A DNA stretch of 64,000 bases from an uncultured Bacteroidota bacterium (lineage in GTDB: Bacteria > Bacteroidota > Bacteroidia > Flavobacteriales > Flavobacteriaceae): positions 1-64,000 of the forward strand of contig CACCLB010000008.1 in NCBI GenBank assembly GCA_902546725.1, read 5' to 3'. The notes under the pieces were generated by a model, which ran no database searches, had not been told where the DNA came from, and was given only the letters and a program-made list of their open reading frames with translations. Within the stretch, counting starts at the first letter, position 1. Every line of letters starts with the position of its first letter. Shown here one piece after another: positions 60,410 through 64,000 of this stretch. Position numbers and translations under genes: made by a program.

Positions 60410-61216
60410 ATGTTTAAAAAAAATCCCTTTGGACATTATCTTATCCTGAAGAAATGGCTGATCCGCTATCTGGGATTTATGACACACAGAAGATACCGCG
60501 GATTTAATCAGTTGCATATTGAGGGTTCAGAGATAATCAAAAATTTACCTGAGAAAAACGTATTATTTATCTCAAATCACCAAACCTATTTTGCTGATGT
60601 GGTAGCCATGTTTCACGTCTTTAACGCCAGTTTAAGCGGGAGGATAGACAGCATCAAAAACGTTGGCTATCTGTGGAACCCCAAACTAAATATGTACTAT
60701 GTGGCAGCAAAGGAGACCATGCGGGCAGGTTTACTTCCAAGAATTATGGCCTACGCAGGTTCGGTCTCAATCGAACGAACATGGAGGGAAAATGGACAGG
60801 AAATCAACCGTCAAGTTAAAATGAGTGACATTACCAACATAGGTACTGCCTTAGATGACGGTTGGGTAATTACATTTCCACAGGGAACAACGAAGCCTTT
60901 TAAGCCTGTTAGAAAGGGAACAGCACACATCATCAAAAGATATAAACCCGTAGTCATCCCCATTGTTATAGATGGTTTTAGGCGTTCATTTGACAAGAAA
61001 GGCTTGATGATTAAAAAAAAGGGAATTCTTCAATCCATGATTATTAAAGAGCCCCTAAAAATTGATTACGATAACGATTCGGTGGACAGCATACTGGAAC
61101 AGATACAATATGCTATAGAGCAACACCCTTCTTTCCTTAAAGTTATTTCAAAAGAAGAGTTGGAAGTTCAAGAAAAGTTAAATCAATTGAGAAAATGGGA
61201 AATCCCTGATCAATAA
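60410..61216 (+). CDS. PlsC-family acyltransferase
   Basis: A 268-residue 1-acyl-sn-glycerol-3-phosphate acyltransferase-like protein. The acceptor motif reads ISNHQTYFADV, that is His57 and Asp63 separated by five residues, where the canonical HX4D has four. The second block is FPQGTTKPFKPVRKGTAHI. The C-terminal domain (about 190-268) is unusual in length for PlsC. It probably acylates a phospholipid or aminolipid precursor at the inner membrane. It converges with sodC and overlaps it by seven bases. Confidence 0.85.
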   Translation: MFKKNPFGHYLILKKWLIRYLGFMTHRRYRGFNQLHIEGSEIIKNLPEKNVLFISNHQTYFADVVAMFHVFNASLSGRIDSIKNVGYLWNPKLNMYYVAAKETMRAGLLPRIMAYAGSVSIERTWRENGQEINRQVKMSDITNIGTALDDGWVITFPQGTTKPFKPVRKGTAHIIKRYKPVVIPIVIDGFRRSFDKKGLMIKKKGILQSMIIKEPLKIDYDNDSVDSILEQIQYAIEQHPSFLKVISKEELEVQEKLNQLRKWEIPDQ

Positions 61217-61938
61217 ATAATACCTGCACAGCTTATCCTCGCTCCTGCAGCTCCAGAGGGTTGAGAAACTAAATCATCCTCTCCTTGGTGGACAATTACC
61301 GCCTTGCCCATAACATTTTTTACTGGATCGTCACAGTCTAAGCACCAAAGGTCTGTTGAAAACACCACTGTACCACTGCCTGAAGAATCAGCGTCAAAGT
61401 TTCCTATATCTCCTCTGTGAAATCCAGTTTCTGAACCCCATGCACCATGATCTTCAAAAGTAGGGTTCCAATGACCACCACTTGATTTACCGTCGTCTGA
61501 AGAACAATCTGCCTTTTGGTGAATGTGAATGGCATGTACGCCTTCATTTAGACCGCTAATATTTGCTTCAAAGGTAACTTTTCCGTCCTCTTCAGTTAAA
61601 GTAACTTTCCCTTGAGTAGAACTTCCACTTTTAGGATCCAGTTGAAATTGAACTTTTTTGACTGTTTTACGAACAATTTCAGCTTCGGATTTAGAATCTT
61701 CGGTAAGCAGCGATACTTTTTCCATCACTTCCTCGTGGGTTCCTTCGAAAACTTGAATTTCTTCTGAAACTTGACCGTTTTCAGTTCTTTTAGTAATCAC
61801 AGTAGCCTTTGTAAGTGAATCTGTTTTTTCAACTTTAACTTCAACTGTTTTAGGTGTTTCTTTGTCTTTTTTTGGGTTATTTTGGCAGCCAATTGCTAAT
61901 AGAAGAGATAAGCCTGCGGTAAATAAGATTCTTTTCAT
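61210..61938 (-). CDS. sodC: Cu/Zn superoxide dismutase lipoprotein
   Basis: A 242-residue SodC anchored by a lipoprotein signal (Cys18 in AIGC). Residues 20-95 are a charged linker, and the SOD domain spans 96-242. Metal ligands are visible: His138 and His140 (HIH), His156 (GGHWNP), His164, His174 and Asp177 (HRGD), and His217 (IVHQGEDD). Cys145 and Cys237 fit the conserved disulfide. An extra CLDC pair (Cys199, Cys202) lies in a loop. It should detoxify extracytoplasmic superoxide. Confidence 0.94.
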   Translation of the reverse strand: MKRILFTAGLSLLLAIGCQNNPKKDKETPKTVEVKVEKTDSLTKATVITKRTENGQVSEEIQVFEGTHEEVMEKVSLLTEDSKSEAEIVRKTVKKVQFQLDPKSGSSTQGKVTLTEEDGKVTFEANISGLNEGVHAIHIHQKADCSSDDGKSSGGHWNPTFEDHGAWGSETGFHRGDIGNFDADSSGSGTVVFSTDLWCLDCDDPVKNVMGKAVIVHQGEDDLVSQPSGAAGARISCAGIIY

Positions 61939-62060
61939 TGTGATATTTGTTTAGGTAAAAGTAATTATTCTTTTTTTAAAACTAAAAGGGGAAAAATTAT
62001 TGATCGTTGATCAACAAAATTTATTTTATTCAACAATGCTTACCTTTACCATAAAAAGTA

Positions 62061-63071
62061 TTGAAAAAGAGCACTACACTTCTTTTAGGATTTCTATTGA
62101 TTATTTCTTGCAAACCGATGTATCAGACCTCTGATTTTAACGTTGAAACTGCTCCGCCCACACCAGATTACAGTTTAGACAAAAACTGGGCAGTATTGCC
62201 TGATCAAGTTCCTCCAATACTCGAGGACTTTATGGATGAAAGCAATACTAAAAAAGCAGATGTATTTTTTATTTATCCTACTTTGTTTACCGATAATAAA
62301 AACAGCAGTTGGAATGCAGATTATACCAATACAGACATACGCAATGAGGTTATAGAAAAATCTGCTGCAATGCAAGCATCAGCTTGGTGTAAGGCAGCGA
62401 ATTTGTACATGCCTTTTTACAGGCAAGCACATTATAGAATTTTTGTAGAGCCCTATGCAACTCAAGGACAAGCTGCAGGGCTATTGGCTTATCAAGATGT
62501 TAAAAGGGCTTTTGAATATTATTTAAAGCACTTTAACAATGGAAAGCCAATCATTATTGCTTCACACAGTCAGGGATCGCTGCATGCAAAAAAACTGATT
62601 CAAGAATTTTTTGACAACAAACCCCTACAGACTAAGTTAATTGCAGCTTATTTGGTCGGTGTTAAAATTCAAAACTCAATGTTTAAAAAAATAAAGGAGC
62701 TCAAAACTCCTGAAGCGACGGGTGGATTTGTAAGTTGGAATACCTATAAAAAAAACAAACTCCCAAAGCGATATGAACAGTGGTATAAAGGTGGGGTAAC
62801 AACAAATCCAATAACATGGAATGAAGAAAAACAATCGGATGAGGCGCAACACCTAGGAGTTTTAAATTCCGATAAGAAAATATATCCTCAAAGCCTTACT
62901 GTTGAAGTTATAGACGGTATGCTATGGTCCAGTGTTCCTAAAATACCGAAGCGCTTTTTACTGTCTTTTGTAAAAAATTATCACTTTGCAGACATCAACC
63001 TCTTTTGGGCAGATATTGAACAAAATGCAGTCTTGCGAACAAAAACTTGGTTTAAACAAAATTCACTTTAA
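62061..63071 (+). CDS. DUF3089 alpha/beta-hydrolase lipoprotein
   Basis: A 336-residue lipoprotein starting at TTG 62061. No ATG is in frame, and the encoded KKSTTLLLGFLLIISC signal begins directly after the TTG. DUF3089 is an alpha/beta-hydrolase family, with the nucleophile elbow SHSQG (Ser170) preceded by the strand IIIA. Segments ADVFFIYPTLF and QAHYRIFVEPY are family marks. A lipase or esterase activity is possible but unproven. Its stop overlaps the next ATG by one base. Confidence 0.85.
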   Translation: MKKSTTLLLGFLLIISCKPMYQTSDFNVETAPPTPDYSLDKNWAVLPDQVPPILEDFMDESNTKKADVFFIYPTLFTDNKNSSWNADYTNTDIRNEVIEKSAAMQASAWCKAANLYMPFYRQAHYRIFVEPYATQGQAAGLLAYQDVKRAFEYYLKHFNNGKPIIIASHSQGSLHAKKLIQEFFDNKPLQTKLIAAYLVGVKIQNSMFKKIKELKTPEATGGFVSWNTYKKNKLPKRYEQWYKGGVTTNPITWNEEKQSDEAQHLGVLNSDKKIYPQSLTVEVIDGMLWSSVPKIPKRFLLSFVKNYHFADINLFWADIEQNAVLRTKTWFKQNSL

Positions 63072-63607
63072 TGCTCAGCAACCTTTTAAATGATTCAAAA
63101 AAGCAGCTAGCAAGTGCACTAAAGCACAAAAAGCACTCATTTCGGTATTTTACAATGACCACGATAGGTGAGGATGGAAGTCCCCATTCTAGAACGGTGG
63201 TTTTAAGGGGTTTTAATCCAGATCAATTTACATTTACTATTTATACCGATAGCCGTTCAAATAAGGTTAAAGAACTTTTAAATGATCCTAGAGCAGAATT
63301 TCTTTTTTATGATTCCAATCAATTACTCCAATTGGTAATCAAGGCAAGCTTGATTGACAGTAAAATTTCAGAGAAAAATTATACCGAATTACCTGAGCCA
63401 ATGAAAAAGGATTACAGCAGTTCTCTGGGTCCTGGAACGCCAATAGCGGGACCCGATCAAGTTGAATATAATTATGACAAAGGTCATTTTACAGCCCTTA
63501 CATTTGAAGCGCTTCAAATGGAGTATTTAAAATTAAAACGTCCAAATCATTTACGCGCTAGATTCCTGGCAAAGGAAAATTGGCAGGGGGTTTTTTTAAC
63601 CCCTTGA
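63071..63607 (+). CDS. Pyridoxamine 5'-phosphate oxidase-like FMN-binding protein
   Basis: A 178-residue split-barrel flavoprotein. SFRYFTMTTIGEDGSPHSRTVVLRGF and FTIYTDSRSNKVKEL resemble the FMN-binding core of the Alr4036/PNPOx family. Enough differs from PdxH (the C-terminal dimerisation segment is unlike) that I leave the symbol blank. It is coupled by a one-base overlap to the DUF3089 gene. A hairpin-rich G/C stretch (63587-63613) covers its last codons. Confidence 0.78.
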   Translation: MLSNLLNDSKKQLASALKHKKHSFRYFTMTTIGEDGSPHSRTVVLRGFNPDQFTFTIYTDSRSNKVKELLNDPRAEFLFYDSNQLLQLVIKASLIDSKISEKNYTELPEPMKKDYSSSLGPGTPIAGPDQVEYNYDKGHFTALTFEALQMEYLKLKRPNHLRARFLAKENWQGVFLTP

Positions 63608-63630
63608 GGGGGGTCGCTTTTAGTTTTTTT
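63587..63630 (+). terminator. Possible terminator with alternative hairpins
   Basis: GGGGTT (63587-63592) can pair with AACCCC (63598-63603), while CCCC (63600-63603) can instead pair with GGGG after the stop (63608-63611). T-rich sequence follows to 63630. The stems are short and mutually exclusive, so this is a weak terminator or attenuator at most. Confidence 0.35.
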
Positions 63631-63662
63631 GTACATTTCGGTTGCAAACAAAAAAATTAAAG

Positions 63663-64000
63663 ATGTCTTCAAAAAAAGTTTCCTCAAATCAAATCAAGCG
63701 CAGAGATTTTGTTAAAAATTCAATTGCTGCATCCAGTATTTTTATAGTTCCTCGTCATGTGTTAGGAGGTGTAGGTTATACCTCACCGAGTGATCAACTA
63801 GGGCTTGCTGCGATTGGTGCTGGAGGAAAAGGATCAAGCGATATCAGAAATGCTTCTGTAGACGGAAGAGAGCGAGTAGTAGCTTTATGTGATGTTGATT
63901 CTTCCGGTGGAAATGGAATTTCTAGATCGACAAAAAAGTTTGTCGATGCTAAGTTCTACGACAATTTCAAAAAAATGTTGGATAAACAGAAAGACATAGA
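63663..64000 (+). CDS. Tat-exported Gfo/Idh/MocA oxidoreductase, 3' end cut by window
   Basis: The frame opens at ATG 63663 and is still open at the window end (about 112 residues visible). The N-terminus has a twin-arginine signal, with KRRDFVKNS followed by a hydrophobic stretch (IAASSIFIVPRHV). The Rossmann nucleotide fold follows (LGLAAIGAGGKGSSD, VVALCDVD). This is typical of the exported Gfo/Idh/MocA dehydrogenases of Bacteroidota, which act on sugars in the periplasm. The substrate is unknown. It pairs in type with the exported isomerase-like gene at the other end of the window. Confidence 0.85.
   Translation, partial: MSSKKVSSNQIKRRDFVKNSIAASSIFIVPRHVLGGVGYTSPSDQLGLAAIGAGGKGSSDIRNASVDGRERVVALCDVDSSGGNGISRSTKKFVDAKFYDNFKKMLDKQKDI

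Noticed and set aside
62001-62015. Palindrome GTTGATCAAC before the DUF3089 gene
   Set aside because: Ten bases of palindrome in AT-rich intergenic DNA can arise by chance, and no cognate regulator is nearby.

Overview
The window looks like a contiguous piece of a Flavobacteriaceae (Bacteroidota) chromosome. The evidence is an AT-rich sequence packed with genes, a gliding-motility lipoprotein gene (gldI), family types typical of this group (long signal peptidase I, OstA-like protein, DUF349, DUF5606, DUF3810, DUF5683, tandem DUF368), many lipoproteins with a K-rich start and a Cys lipobox, and recurring Bacteroidota promoter motifs (TTTG near -33, TAnnTTTG near -7) instead of Shine-Dalgarno or TATAAT-type signals. 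I cannot name the genus. I see no insertion sequence, prophage, CRISPR array, integrase or defence island, and no gene-free stretch longer than about 160 bases.

Layout. 1-8609: end of an exported hydroxypyruvate-isomerase-like gene, a nitronate-monooxygenase-like gene, lysA, sucC, a small heat-shock gene with a clear terminator, then a membrane acetyltransferase plus GH20 beta-hexosaminidase pair for amino-sugar turnover. 8651-19383 (mostly minus strand): a surface or periplasmic protein with an apparently non-canonical start codon, uvrB, an ABC-2 exporter, an uncharacterised protein, heme A synthase, CCA-adding enzyme, tsaC and dapD. 19471-21720 (plus): ruvX, def, DUF5606, mazG. 21746-39521 (minus): DUF349, aroE, two DUF368 transporters, TPR protein, class III aminotransferase, OstA-like, purA, Fur, RelA/SpoT, rRNA methyltransferase, DUF3810, a cyclophilin-FKBP fusion, gldI and an NrnA-like phosphoesterase. 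39652-41865: ndk (plus), then DUF721, a lipoprotein and recF (minus). 41954-47985 (plus): TPR membrane protein, ribH, small membrane protein, mutL, two rhomboids, an endonuclease/exonuclease/phosphatase protein. 47982-55280 (minus): WbqC-like, lepB, dapB, DUF5683, parB, parA, ftsB-like, cytochrome c, PQQ-type sugar dehydrogenase. 55438-55608: two tRNA-Pro genes. 55676-57649: PspC protein and PadR regulator. 57795-63607: small protein, oxyR, cyclophilin lipoprotein, Nudix CoA pyrophosphatase, acyltransferase, Cu/Zn SOD, DUF3089 lipoprotein and an FMN-binding oxidase-like protein. A Tat-exported Gfo/Idh/MocA oxidoreductase gene begins at 63663 and runs off the end.

How the genes connect. Three diaminopimelate/lysine genes (lysA, dapD, dapB) are scattered. 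uvrB, recF, mutL, ruvX and the PHP-free NrnA-like enzyme cover DNA and nucleotide maintenance. Envelope biogenesis is prominent: lepB, OstA-like, DUF368, three peptidyl-prolyl isomerase lipoproteins, gldI and rhomboids. An oxidative-stress set (oxyR, sodC, Fur) is present. The tRNA genes do not encode CCA, which fits the CCA-adding enzyme in the same window.

Most of the window is ordinary core genome, and I did not find a convincing undescribed multi-gene system. The points most worth checking are a signal-peptide gene at 8651-10144 with no ATG/GTG/TTG at its natural start, a MutL whose endonuclease motif is degenerate, palindromic candidate operators in front of padR, divergent genes whose start codons overlap at 59730-59733, and an uncharacterised protein at 14037-15098.
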